A DNA stretch of 8,495 nt, from NCBI GenBank assembly GCA_027001525.1, contig JALTMR010000010.1, positions 1-8,495 on the forward strand. Reading direction: 5' to 3'. Below are positions 1 to 5,767 of this stretch, piece by piece (within the stretch, counting starts at the first letter, position 1; each line of letters begins with the position of its first letter). The translations under genes were made by a program, and so were the position numbers. The DNA comes from Gammaproteobacteria bacterium (lineage in GTDB: Bacteria; Pseudomonadota; Gammaproteobacteria; Tenderiales; Tenderiaceae). The notes under the pieces were generated by a model. The model saw only the letters and a list, made by a program, of their open reading frames with translations, was not told where the DNA came from and did no database searches.

Positions 1-309
1 GGGCTCACCATCCTGGCAATCCCCCTGGCCACCGCAGCGAGTGACGTTAACGTTCTCATCGATGGCGTTAATCACATCAACGACAGCAATTTCACTGGAA
101 GCCCGGGCCAGGCGGTAACCGCCGCCAGGGCCTCGGGCACTGTCAACCAGGCCTTGACGGCGCAGACGGGAAAACAGCTGCTCAAGGTAAGAGAGCGAAA
201 TCCCCTGACGGCGTGATATTTCTGCCAAAGGCACAGGACTTTCAGTGGCATGAATCGCCAGATCAAGCATCGCTGTTACTGCATAACGACCTTTGGTTGT
301 CAGTCTCAT
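1..309 (-). CDS. iscR: IscR, Rrf2-family [2Fe-2S] transcription regulator (N-terminal part, runs off the left edge)
   Basis: IscR senses Fe-S cluster status through a bound [2Fe-2S] cluster and represses the isc assembly operon when loaded. The visible 103 residues begin [18 protein letters not shown] and carry the Rrf2 winged helix: recognition segment [19 protein letters not shown] at residues 37-55 and wing RGPGGGY at 59-65. Two of the three cluster cysteines are visible, Cys92 and Cys98, in the same spacing as E. coli IscR; the third (Cys104 in E. coli) would be the next codon outside the window. The ATG is preceded by AGGAG about 6 nt upstream. The gene reads leftwards, so iscS, iscU and the rest of the operon are expected beyond position 1. 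It follows cysE on the same strand with 118 bp between them, and a sigma70-like promoter lies at the end of cysE. Identification is by strong family match; full length is inferred. Confidence 0.95.
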   Translation of the reverse strand, partial: MRLTTKGRYAVTAMLDLAIHATESPVPLAEISRRQGISLSYLEQLFSRLRRQGLVDSARGPGGGYRLARASSEIAVVDVINAIDENVNVTRCGGQGDCQDGEP

Positions 310-353
310 GACAGCTCCTCTATTCGGGTTGTATTTGTTTTAATAATTATTCA

Positions 354-382
354 ATGCCGGTGTTCGCGGGGGCGGCCAGCAT
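354..382 (-). promoter_or_regulatory. Hairpin in the iscR leader
   Basis: On the minus strand ATGCTGG (376-382) can pair with CCGGCAT (354-360), seven pairs including one G-T wobble, around a 15-nt C-rich loop. It lies about 45 nt upstream of the iscR start and is followed by an AT-rich stretch rather than a T-tract, so it is not a clear terminator. It may only be leader structure. Confidence 0.3.
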
Positions 383-402
383 TACTCATAAAGTTTATAG
401 GG

Positions 403-431
403 ATACTAATATGACCAAGCCTGACAGTCAA
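403..431 (-). promoter_or_regulatory. Candidate sigma70 promoter of iscR with an IscR type 1 half-site
   Basis: On the minus strand TTGACT (426-431) is separated by 17 bp from TAGTAT (403-408), a good -35/-10 pair; transcription would start near 396, giving a leader of about 87 nt. The -35 box overlaps the cysE stop codon (428-430). The stretch ATTCTTGACTG around the -35 matches the left half of the known type 1 IscR box (ATASYYGACTR) with one mismatch, but the right half is degenerate. Autoregulation by IscR is known in E. coli; here it is an inference from one half-site. Confidence 0.55.
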
Positions 432-1240
432 GAATTGGACCCCTTATTTTTTGACTGTTTATCGGCCTGACCGGACGTCTCACGTCGGCCGCCCCCCTCT
501 TCAATTTCGCAATCATCGAGGTCGGGCAACGGCAGGGCCTCCATGTGGCCACCCAGGCGTTCAATCTCTTTGCACATGTCGTTCATCTTGCCGTCCATGG
601 CGTGAATGTGATCAAGCATCAGGTTGATGGCATGGGTCACCGGGTCCGCCGTGTCCTGCGTCATTCCGTAGGCATCGAAGCCGATTTTTTTGGCCGTGGC
701 ATGGCGCAGGCTCTCCCGGTCCCCCGTGGGCTTGTTCACCAGCCGCCCCGGGACGCCGATCACCGTTTTGCCGGCGGCAACGTCTTTAACCACCACGGCG
801 TTGGAGCCAACGCGACTGCCTTTTCCCAACGTGATGGGGCCAAGCACCTTGGCTCCGGCCCCGACCACCACATCACTCTCCAGTGTCGGGTGGCGTTTGC
901 CGGCATCCCAGCTGGTGCCCCCCAGAGTGACGCCGTGATAGAGGGTGCAGTCATCACCAATTTCAGCGGTTTCGCCGATGACCACACCCATGCCGTGGTC
1001 GATGAAAAAACGGCGGCCGATGCGGGCCCCCGGGTGAATTTCGATGCCGGTCAACCAACGCGCCAGCGTGGAGTTAAAACGGGCCAACCACTTCAACCCC
1101 GTGCCCCACAAGGCGTGACTGAGGCGATGCGCCATCACTGCGTGGAGACCAGGGTAGGTCGTTAACACTTCAAAAACGTTACGCGCGGCAGGATCGCGTT
1201 CAAAAACGCATCGCACATCCTCTCGCATGTGTTTAAACAA
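428..1240 (-). CDS. cysE: Serine O-acetyltransferase CysE (isc-linked type)
   Basis: CysE transfers acetyl from acetyl-CoA to L-serine, giving O-acetylserine, the committed step of cysteine synthesis in the cytoplasm. The preferred start is TTG at 1240: GGAAGG (1249-1254) lies 8 nt upstream, and the protein then begins [20 protein letters not shown] as in the family. An in-frame TTG 11 codons upstream lacks such a site. The 270 residues hold the N-terminal helical part (1-60) and then left-handed beta-helix hexapeptide repeats: [11 protein letters not shown] (65-75), catalytic His82 in [11 protein letters not shown] (80-90), [13 protein letters not shown] (107-118) and VIGVPGRLV (160-168). 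Residues 172-250 form the long C-terminal extension known from Pseudomonas-type isc-linked CysE, with a helical stretch at 200-232 and an acidic segment, ending in a hydrophilic tail. The terminal residue is Ser, not the Ile that docks into CysK in E. coli. trmJ lies upstream and iscR downstream on the same strand; cotranscription is possible. Confidence 0.93.
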   Translation of the reverse strand: MFKHMREDVRCVFERDPAARNVFEVLTTYPGLHAVMAHRLSHALWGTGLKWLARFNSTLARWLTGIEIHPGARIGRRFFIDHGMGVVIGETAEIGDDCTLYHGVTLGGTSWDAGKRHPTLESDVVVGAGAKVLGPITLGKGSRVGSNAVVVKDVAAGKTVIGVPGRLVNKPTGDRESLRHATAKKIGFDAYGMTQDTADPVTHAINLMLDHIHAMDGKMNDMCKEIERLGGHMEALPLPDLDDCEIEEGGGRRETSGQADKQSKNKGSNS

Positions 1241-1248
1241 TCGAATCA

Positions 1249-1254
1249 CCTTCC
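1249..1254 (-). promoter_or_regulatory. Ribosome binding site that selects the TTG start of cysE
   Basis: GGAAGG, continuing as GGAAGGTGAT on the minus strand, lies 8 nt upstream of TTG 1240. No other in-frame start near the N-terminus has a comparable site. The next in-frame ATG (1226-1228) would remove the first residues of the conserved N-terminal segment. Confidence 0.6.
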
Positions 1255-1293
1255 AAGGGGTTGGCCTGAGCAAAAGCTGAGTCTGAAATGCCT

Positions 1294-1299
1294 ATAATA
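1294..1299 (-). promoter_or_regulatory. Weak candidate -10 element for cysE
   Basis: TATTAT on the minus strand lies in the 95-bp AT-rich gap between the trmJ stop and the cysE start, and would give a leader of about 45 nt. No good -35 is seen at 16-18 bp (the best is TTAGTA at 18 bp). cysE could equally be read from the trmJ promoter, as no terminator follows trmJ. Confidence 0.25.
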
Positions 1300-1335
1300 T
1301 CGCCAAATGGTAAAACATACTAATTTAGATAGGAA

Positions 1336-2055
1336 TTATTTCTGTTTCAGCTTGCGCCCCTGAGCGGCAGAGAGAATGCCCCGCAGAATATTCATCTCGG
1401 TCTTGTCCGGCTCGGCCCGGTTAAACAGTCGCCGCAAGCGACGCATCAGCTTGCGCGGGTGGTTTGCGTCGAGAAACTGAAGCTCCGTCAGCGTCGTTTC
1501 CAGGTGTGTGTAAAAAGACTCCATCTCATCGGCTGTGGCCAGCTCCCGCACCTCGGCCTCAGGCTGGGTGGCCCCTTGCGCGAGCATTAATTCGTAGGCC
1601 AGTATCTGCACCGCTGCGGCAAGATTCAATGAGGAGTATTCCGGATTGCTGGGAATATTGACCAGCTCGTGGCAGCACTCCAGCTCTTCGTTGGTCATGC
1701 CCGAATGTTCACGCCCGAACACCAGCGCCACGTCGCCGTGGGCCGATTCGCCGGTCAGTTTCTCGGCGCACTCGCGCGGCGTCAACAACGGCCAGGCGAT
1801 GCTGCGACTGCGTGCGCTGGTGCCGATCACCAGGCGGCAACCCGCCAGCGCTTCAGGCAGGCTTTTACACACCACGGCGCTGGCCAGCACATCATCCGCA
1901 CCGGAAGCACGGGCCGTGGCCTCGGCACAGGGGAAGGATTTCGGCTCCACCAGATAGAGGCTGCTCAAGTGCATCACCTTCATGGCTCGGGCCACAGCGC
2001 CGATATTGCCCGGATGGCTGGTATTGATCAAAACGATGCGGATATTTTTTTTCAT
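1336..2055 (-). CDS. trmJ: tRNA (cytidine/uridine-32-2'-O-)-methyltransferase TrmJ
   Basis: TrmJ is a SPOUT-class methyltransferase that uses S-adenosylmethionine to 2'-O-methylate nucleotide 32 in the anticodon loop of several tRNAs. The 239-residue product has the usual length and starts MKKNIRIVLINTSHPGNIGA. Family motifs are in order: NIGAVARAM (17-25, with the conserved Arg23), GTSARSR (78-84), ALVFGREHSGMTNEE (110-124), and the trefoil-knot cofactor motif IPSNPEYSSLNLAAAVQ (134-150). The C-terminal part holds the helical dimer/tRNA segment with RRLRRLFNRAEP (205-216) and MNILRGIL (221-228). It diverges from suhB, the same neighbour as in E. coli, and precedes cysE. No convincing Shine-Dalgarno sequence is seen, and a possible -10 box sits only 6 nt ahead of the ATG, so a very short leader is possible. 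The start is supported by family alignment. Confidence 0.95.
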   Translation of the reverse strand: MKKNIRIVLINTSHPGNIGAVARAMKVMHLSSLYLVEPKSFPCAEATARASGADDVLASAVVCKSLPEALAGCRLVIGTSARSRSIAWPLLTPRECAEKLTGESAHGDVALVFGREHSGMTNEELECCHELVNIPSNPEYSSLNLAAAVQILAYELMLAQGATQPEAEVRELATADEMESFYTHLETTLTELQFLDANHPRKLMRRLRRLFNRAEPDKTEMNILRGILSAAQGRKLKQK

Positions 2056-2061
2056 CGGCGC

Positions 2062-2073
2062 ATTGTAAACAAT
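2062..2073. promoter_or_regulatory. Perfect dyad ATTGT-AA-ACAAT between trmJ and suhB
   Basis: The 12-bp inverted repeat lies 6 bp from the trmJ start codon. On the minus strand it contains TACAAT (2062-2067), a possible trmJ -10 box without a recognisable -35. On the plus strand it ends 4 bp before the extended -10 proposed for suhB. Position and symmetry suggest an operator affecting both promoters; the binding protein is unknown. An AT-rich chance palindrome cannot be excluded. Confidence 0.35.
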
Positions 2074-2077
2074 TTTT

Positions 2078-2086
2078 TGCTATCCT
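2078..2086 (+). promoter_or_regulatory. Candidate extended -10 promoter of suhB
   Basis: TGCTATCCT combines a TGn extension with TATCCT. Transcription would start near 2093, so the boxA-like element at 2102 would be in the leader. No -35 hexamer is seen at normal spacing, which extended -10 promoters can tolerate. Confidence 0.4.
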
Positions 2087-2101
2087 TGGCGCCCTTTTCA
2101 C

Positions 2102-2110
2102 CGCTCTTTA
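2102..2110 (+). promoter_or_regulatory. boxA-like Nus-factor site in the suhB leader
   Basis: CGCTCTTTA matches the rRNA-leader boxA core TGCTCTTTA in 8 of 9 positions and lies 72 nt upstream of the suhB ATG, just after the proposed start site. boxA RNA is bound by NusB/NusE (S10). In E. coli, SuhB is part of the Nus complex and a boxA in the suhB leader mediates negative autoregulation. The same role here is inferred from sequence and position. Confidence 0.6.
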
Positions 2111-2182
2111 CGACATTTAAGAAGGCGTTCGCGCAGCGATTTTGGCCACGCGTCGCCCTCATAAAACTGGAACTATCAATCG

Positions 2183-2986
2183 ATGGCACTGCACCCCACT
2201 GTAAATATCGCCGTTCGCGCCGCACGTCGCGCGGGCGACATCATCCAACGCGCCACCAGCCGGATGGATGACCTGACGATCACCACCAAATCGCAAAACG
2301 ATTACGTAAGCGAAGTCGACCAGCAGGCGGAACAGGCCATCATCGACATCATCCGCAAGTCCTTCCCCGACCACGATATTCTGGCCGAAGAGAGCGGCTC
2401 CGACGACAGCCACGCCAGTGACTACCAGTGGATTATCGACCCGCTCGACGGCACCACCAACTACCTGCGCCAGTTTCCCCAGTACTCCGTCTCCATCGCC
2501 GTCAAACACAAAGGCCGGCTGGAGCACGCGGTGGTGTTCGATCCACTCAAAGATGAGCTGTTTACCGCCAGTCGTGGCCAGGGGGCACAGCTCAACGGCC
2601 ACCGCATTCGTGTCAGCAAGGCCCGCAGCCTCGACGGCACCCTGCTCGGCACCGGTTTTCCCTTTAAAAATGAACGCAACCTCGATGTCTACCTGGAGAT
2701 GCTGCGCACCATGATCGTACCCAGCGCCGGCATCCGCCGCGCCGGCTCAGCGGCGCTGGATCTGGCCTACGTCGCCGCCGGACGGCTGGACGGTTTCTGG
2801 GAACTGGATCTGAAACCCTGGGACATCGCTGCCGGTATTTTGCTGATTCAGGAAGCCGGTGGAATGGTCTCCGACATCGAAGGGGGCCACCGCTACCTGG
2901 AGACAGGCCACCTCATCACCGGAAACCCCAAGGTTTTCAAAGCGATGACCAAAGCGCTGCACCCCATGGCCAGCCGGGTCAAATAG
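2183..2986 (+). CDS. suhB: SuhB, inositol-1-monophosphatase family protein and Nus-complex partner
   Basis: SuhB belongs to the Mg2+/Li+-dependent inositol monophosphatase family. In E. coli its main role is as a partner of the Nus factors in rRNA antitermination and ribosome maturation. The 267-residue product has the family length and motifs: first metal-site acidic pair Glu69-Glu70 in LAEESG, signature IIDPLDGTTNY (84-94) with Asp86 and Asp89, and C-terminal WELDLKPWDIAAG (206-218) with metal ligand Asp214. The phosphatase site thus looks intact. GIRRAGSAALDLAYVAAGRLDG (183-204) is the conserved stretch around the region that shapes the dimer in E. coli SuhB. The ATG gives the expected N-terminus MALHPTVNIAVRAARRAG; only a weak ribosome site precedes it. 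Its divergent neighbour trmJ is the same as in E. coli. A boxA-like sequence in its leader suggests autoregulation. Confidence 0.95.
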   Translation: MALHPTVNIAVRAARRAGDIIQRATSRMDDLTITTKSQNDYVSEVDQQAEQAIIDIIRKSFPDHDILAEESGSDDSHASDYQWIIDPLDGTTNYLRQFPQYSVSIAVKHKGRLEHAVVFDPLKDELFTASRGQGAQLNGHRIRVSKARSLDGTLLGTGFPFKNERNLDVYLEMLRTMIVPSAGIRRAGSAALDLAYVAAGRLDGFWELDLKPWDIAAGILLIQEAGGMVSDIEGGHRYLETGHLITGNPKVFKAMTKALHPMASRVK

Positions 2987-2998
2987 CCCTTTGCCGCT

Positions 2999-3027
2999 CC
3001 CCCTGCGGTCCGAGTGCCGCCAGGGGG
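2999..3027 (+). terminator. GC-rich hairpin after suhB, without a T-tract
   Basis: CCCCCTGCGG (2999-3008) pairs with CCGC-C-AGGGGG (3017-3027), ten pairs with one bulged C and an 8-nt loop, starting 13 nt after the suhB stop. The following bases are CAATTCAGG, not a T-run. It is therefore either a 3'-end protecting hairpin or part of a Rho-dependent end rather than a classic intrinsic terminator. Confidence 0.35.
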
Positions 3028-3208
3028 CAATTCAGGCCCTCTCCGAGCCTGGTGATTTTGAAATCGTTGCCATTCTCACACCAGCCGAAATCCCGGCCGC
3101 AGCGCTATCATGGGCAATCAGGCCAGACAAAGCGGATCAGCCCAGCTCCCTGGTGCTCACATTTTCGCTCCGCCAGCATAAACGCCCTGCGTGAAAGTGA
3201 ACCGGCGC

Positions 3209-3236
3209 TTGAATTCCGTGCCTAACCGGGTAATCC
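3209..3236 (+). promoter_or_regulatory. Weak promoter candidate for the rhodanese operon
   Basis: TTGAAT (3209-3214) and TAATCC (3231-3236) are 16 bp apart and would start transcription about 28 nt ahead of the rhodanese ATG. The -10 is a poor match. Between suhB and this site (2987-3208) nothing else convincing is seen apart from the GC-rich hairpin; a 67-codon frame from TTG at 2991 shows no recognisable protein. Confidence 0.25.
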
Positions 3237-3269
3237 TTGTGTTTCTGTCAACAATAGCCAAAATCCCCC

Positions 3270-4088
3270 ATGCCTGAACCCATATTGCCGCTGATTGCCG
3301 AGCCCGCCGAACTTCGCCACCGACTGGGTGATCCGACGCTGCTCATCGTCGATCTTTCCAGTGCCGACAGCTACAACAGTTACCACCTGCCGGGAGCCGT
3401 TCACCTGGAATACAGCCGGATCGCTGGTGAACTGCCCCACCACCCCGGCCCCATTCCCGATAAACTGGTGCTGGCTCAGGCACTGACGGAGATCGGCCTG
3501 ACCAGCGACCGCCACGTTGTCGCCTACGACGATGGCGACAATGCCCAGGCCTGCCGCCTGCTCTGGACCCTCGACCTCATCGGCCACCCCCACTACTCGT
3601 TGCTCAATAGCGGATTGGGCGGCTGGACGGCAGAGGGCCACCCGGTGGAACAGGAAGAGCGGCGACACGCTCCCGGCACAGATCAGTTTGAATACGTTGC
3701 CGACGCCCCCGTGGCGGACATCCTCTACATTCTCCAGCACCTTAACGATCCAAACGTCAGCATCATCGATGCCCGCACGCCGCAGGAGTATCGCGGCGAA
3801 GAGCTGCGCGCCCAGCGCGGCGGCCACATCCCCGGGGCCATCAACCTTGATCACCGCCTGCTGCTGGACAGCGAACACAGCAACCGCCTGCGCCCCGCGG
3901 CAGAGCTGCGCGCAATCGTCCAGCAGGCCGGCATCGACGGCAACAAGGAGCTGATCTGCCACTGCCAGAGCCATCGCCGCTCGGCACTGGTCTACATTGC
4001 CCTCAAATCACTGGGGTTCAAACACCTCAAGGCCTATCCGGGCTCCTGGGCTGAGTGGGGCAACAACCTCGACGCCCCCATCGAATAG
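3270..4088 (+). CDS. rhdA: RhdA-type tandem-domain rhodanese (sulfurtransferase)
   Basis: Rhodaneses carry sulfane sulfur as a persulfide on one cysteine; Azotobacter vinelandii RhdA, which this protein resembles end to end, transfers sulfur from thiosulfate and has been linked to cysteine-desulfurase sulfur. The 272 residues form two rhodanese domains. The N-terminal one (about 5-125) is inactive: YDDGDNAQACR (86-96) has Asp where the catalytic Cys would be. The C-terminal one (about 145-270) has DARTPQEYRGE (168-178), GGHIPGAIN (184-192), active loop HCQSHRRS (231-238) with Cys232, and the closing GSWAEWGNNLDAPIE (258-272). RhdA has CQTHHR in this loop, so Ser and Arg replace Thr and the second His. 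No signal peptide is seen, so it should be cytoplasmic. The ATG lacks a clear ribosome site but fits the family's N-terminus. A thioredoxin-fold gene follows 21 bp downstream. The in vivo sulfur donor and acceptor are unknown. Confidence 0.9.
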   Translation: MPEPILPLIAEPAELRHRLGDPTLLIVDLSSADSYNSYHLPGAVHLEYSRIAGELPHHPGPIPDKLVLAQALTEIGLTSDRHVVAYDDGDNAQACRLLWTLDLIGHPHYSLLNSGLGGWTAEGHPVEQEERRHAPGTDQFEYVADAPVADILYILQHLNDPNVSIIDARTPQEYRGEELRAQRGGHIPGAINLDHRLLLDSEHSNRLRPAAELRAIVQQAGIDGNKELICHCQSHRRSALVYIALKSLGFKHLKAYPGSWAEWGNNLDAPIE

Positions 4089-4109
4089 CAACAACCGCGC
4101 CTCAGTGCC

Positions 4110-4616
4110 ATGTGGTTCAAACTCGCCAAACGCAGCCGGGGCTGGTTAGGAAATATCGTCCTGCTCGTGTTGATTTACTGGGCAGTGCAGGCCTATCAGG
4201 GGCGAGATGCCCCCGACGCAGGGCCCGCGCCACCCATCGAGGCGACCGATATGCAAGGCGCGCCGATCTCCCTGGAAAACTACCGGGGCCAGCCCACGCT
4301 GCTCTACTTCTGGGCCACCTGGTGCCACGTCTGCGCCCTCACTCGCAACAGCATCGACAACATCGCTCAGGACCACCAGGTGATCACCATCGCCAGCCAG
4401 TCCGGTAGCGACGGCGCAATTCAGGCCTATCTCAAGGAACACGATTTTCGCGCCACCGTCATCAACGACAGCGACAACCACCTTAGCCGTGAATATGGCG
4501 TCAAGGCCTTCCCCACGCTCTTCGTCCTCAACGCAAAAGGTGAGATCGACGACGTGGAGATCGGCCTCAGCAGCGAAGCGGGGATACGGTTCAGGTTGTG
4601 GCAGGCGGAAAACTAG
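4110..4616 (+). CDS. Membrane-anchored thioredoxin-fold (TlpA/ScsD-like) protein disulfide oxidoreductase
   Basis: The 168-residue product looks like a thiol-disulfide oxidoreductase tethered to the inner membrane and facing the periplasm. Residues 2-11 are basic (KLAKRSRG) and followed by one membrane segment, LGNIVLLVLIYWAVQAY (13-29), then a Pro/Ala-rich linker. The thioredoxin fold runs from about 42 to 165: PTLLYFWATWCHVC (62-75) with redox pair Cys72-Cys75 and dipeptide His-Val, and the cis-proline segment AFPTLFVL (133-140) with Pro135. These features match the TlpA-like/ScsD group; ScsD-like proteins act in periplasmic thiol reduction or copper stress, and CcmG-type proteins in cytochrome c maturation are relatives. 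No scs or ccm genes are visible. It lies 21 bp after rhdA and is probably cotranscribed. Its stop codon shares the tetranucleotide CTAG with the stop of the converging gene. The fold is certain; the substrate is not. Confidence 0.85.
   Translation: MWFKLAKRSRGWLGNIVLLVLIYWAVQAYQGRDAPDAGPAPPIEATDMQGAPISLENYRGQPTLLYFWATWCHVCALTRNSIDNIAQDHQVITIASQSGSDGAIQAYLKEHDFRATVINDSDNHLSREYGVKAFPTLFVLNAKGEIDDVEIGLSSEAGIRFRLWQAEN
4613..4616. other. CTAG shared as stop codon by two converging genes
   Basis: The self-complementary CTAG supplies TAG at 4614-4616 for the plus-strand thioredoxin-fold gene and TAG (complement of 4613-4615) for the minus-strand exported-protein gene. The coding regions overlap by 4 bp, so no terminator can lie between them and their transcripts must overlap. 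Confidence 0.85.
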
Positions 4617-5689
4617 TAGGGCGCTGGCGGATTGCTGCACACCACCATGGCCAGATCGGCACAGCGGGCCTGATTGCCAGGGTAGACCCCCGCCGCGTTT
4701 TGTGAGGCATCGAAGTAGCTGCTCCAGTCCGTCTCCAGCGGATAGGTGCTGACCCCCTCCAGATACTCATAGCTACCTGTACCGTAAGACATGTAGGGGT
4801 CCCCGTCCCCATCGCTATGCCAGCCACTCCCCGCCGTGTAGATATAACGCCCCCCGGTAACCACCGAATCCTGGGAATCTACCGCCATATCAAAATAGCT
4901 CGGGCTCGGGGCATTGATGTTGGCGTCATTGAAAGGCATTCCCACATCATTCACGGCTATAATATTGGTCATCAGGGCGGGCGTGGTCATGTCGGTGTAA
5001 CTGATGGCGCTCATATCGAGGACGAAATTCATACTGACGATGCCGTCGTCATACGTCTGGGTAATCACCGGCTTGAACTCCATCTCCGCCTTCAGAAACT
5101 CCTGACAAAACTCACCACCGGCGCAGTGCCAGGCCTCTAAAAAACTGCCGCTATTCGCCAACGTCCCCACCCCCAACACCTGCCGCACCACCACCTGAGT
5201 GGGGTTGCCCGTGCCGTTGCCTGCGTATTGGGAGCCTTCCGGGCCAAACGTCTTGTTTTCGAACTCCAGCGGATCCCAGCCGTTACCGCTCCACTGTTCA
5301 AGGTTCCCGCTCAGAGTGAAAAAAACCGGCTCACGACCGCCAGTATCCGAGTGAAACAGGCCGACGATGGGGGTATAGGTCTCCTGCGCAAACCCCTCGT
5401 TGGGGTCCCCGACGATGATGTGCCAATAACCATCCACCCGCTCGTAGTAAAAGGGCGTGGGATCATTCACCGCCTCTGTGCCGATCAAACAGTCAGGATT
5501 CGCCGCATCGGGGCACAAAAAAGGGTTACCCGTATTGGAATACCCGCCTTTGAGAAAATCCCTCGACCCAGGATTTTGAACCGGTAGAAAGTTCAGCTCA
5601 AAAGCCGCCTCTACCGGCTCCCCGCAGAGACCGGCAAGCAGAACAAAAACCGCGATTAGCTTCAGATACCTCGCTCCAGGCTTGTTCAT
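4613..5689 (-). CDS. Exported protein of unknown function with three cysteine pairs
   Basis: I do not recognise this 358-residue protein. It starts with a typical Sec signal peptide: basic MNKPGARYLK, hydrophobic LIAVFVLLAGLC (11-22) and probable signal peptidase I cleavage after VEA (28). Cys22 lacks a small residue before it, so a lipoprotein is unlikely. The mature part is rich in Gly, Asn, Asp, Tyr, Trp and Phe and has few basic residues, suggesting a soluble secreted or surface beta-rich protein. Its six cysteines come in close pairs: Cys59/Cys67, Cys189/Cys195 and Cys343/Cys351, suited to local disulfides. SDGDGDP (292-298) resembles a calcium-binding aspartate loop. There is no membrane anchor, PEP-CTERM tail or catalytic motif that I can name. 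AAGGTGG about 7 nt before the ATG supports the start. It has its own promoter and converges on the thioredoxin-fold gene. An oxidised partner of that protein is possible but speculative. Confidence 0.75.
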   Translation of the reverse strand: MNKPGARYLKLIAVFVLLAGLCGEPVEAAFELNFLPVQNPGSRDFLKGGYSNTGNPFLCPDAANPDCLIGTEAVNDPTPFYYERVDGYWHIIVGDPNEGFAQETYTPIVGLFHSDTGGREPVFFTLSGNLEQWSGNGWDPLEFENKTFGPEGSQYAGNGTGNPTQVVVRQVLGVGTLANSGSFLEAWHCAGGEFCQEFLKAEMEFKPVITQTYDDGIVSMNFVLDMSAISYTDMTTPALMTNIIAVNDVGMPFNDANINAPSPSYFDMAVDSQDSVVTGGRYIYTAGSGWHSDGDGDPYMSYGTGSYEYLEGVSTYPLETDWSSYFDASQNAAGVYPGNQARCADLAMVVCSNPPAPY

Positions 5690-5767
5690 TGACAGCCCAC
5701 CTTTTGAATCTGTTCAGCACGGCCTCCGCCGCACCGATATGCCCCTTCAACCTCACCAACTCACAAC

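Noticed and set aside
545..1165. 206-codon open frame on the plus strand across cysE
   Set aside because: It is antisense to a clear cysE gene; the His/Gly/Ala-rich translation is what hexapeptide-repeat codons give in reverse. No ribosome site or family match.
1293..1298. Perfect TATAAT on the plus strand between cysE and trmJ
   Set aside because: No -35 box at usable spacing and no plus-strand gene downstream; the AT-rich stretch more likely serves the minus strand.
1669..2271. 200-codon open frame on the plus strand across trmJ and into the suhB start
   Set aside because: It lies over the well-supported trmJ on the other strand and runs into suhB in another frame; no recognisable protein.
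2991..3194. 67-codon frame after suhB on the plus strand
   Set aside because: It starts at TTG with no ribosome site, overlaps the GC-rich hairpin, and its product resembles nothing I recognise.
3222..3974. 250-codon open frame on the minus strand across rhdA
   Set aside because: Antisense shadow of a GC-rich gene; the product is Val/Ala/Gly-rich without motifs, while the plus strand encodes a complete rhodanese.
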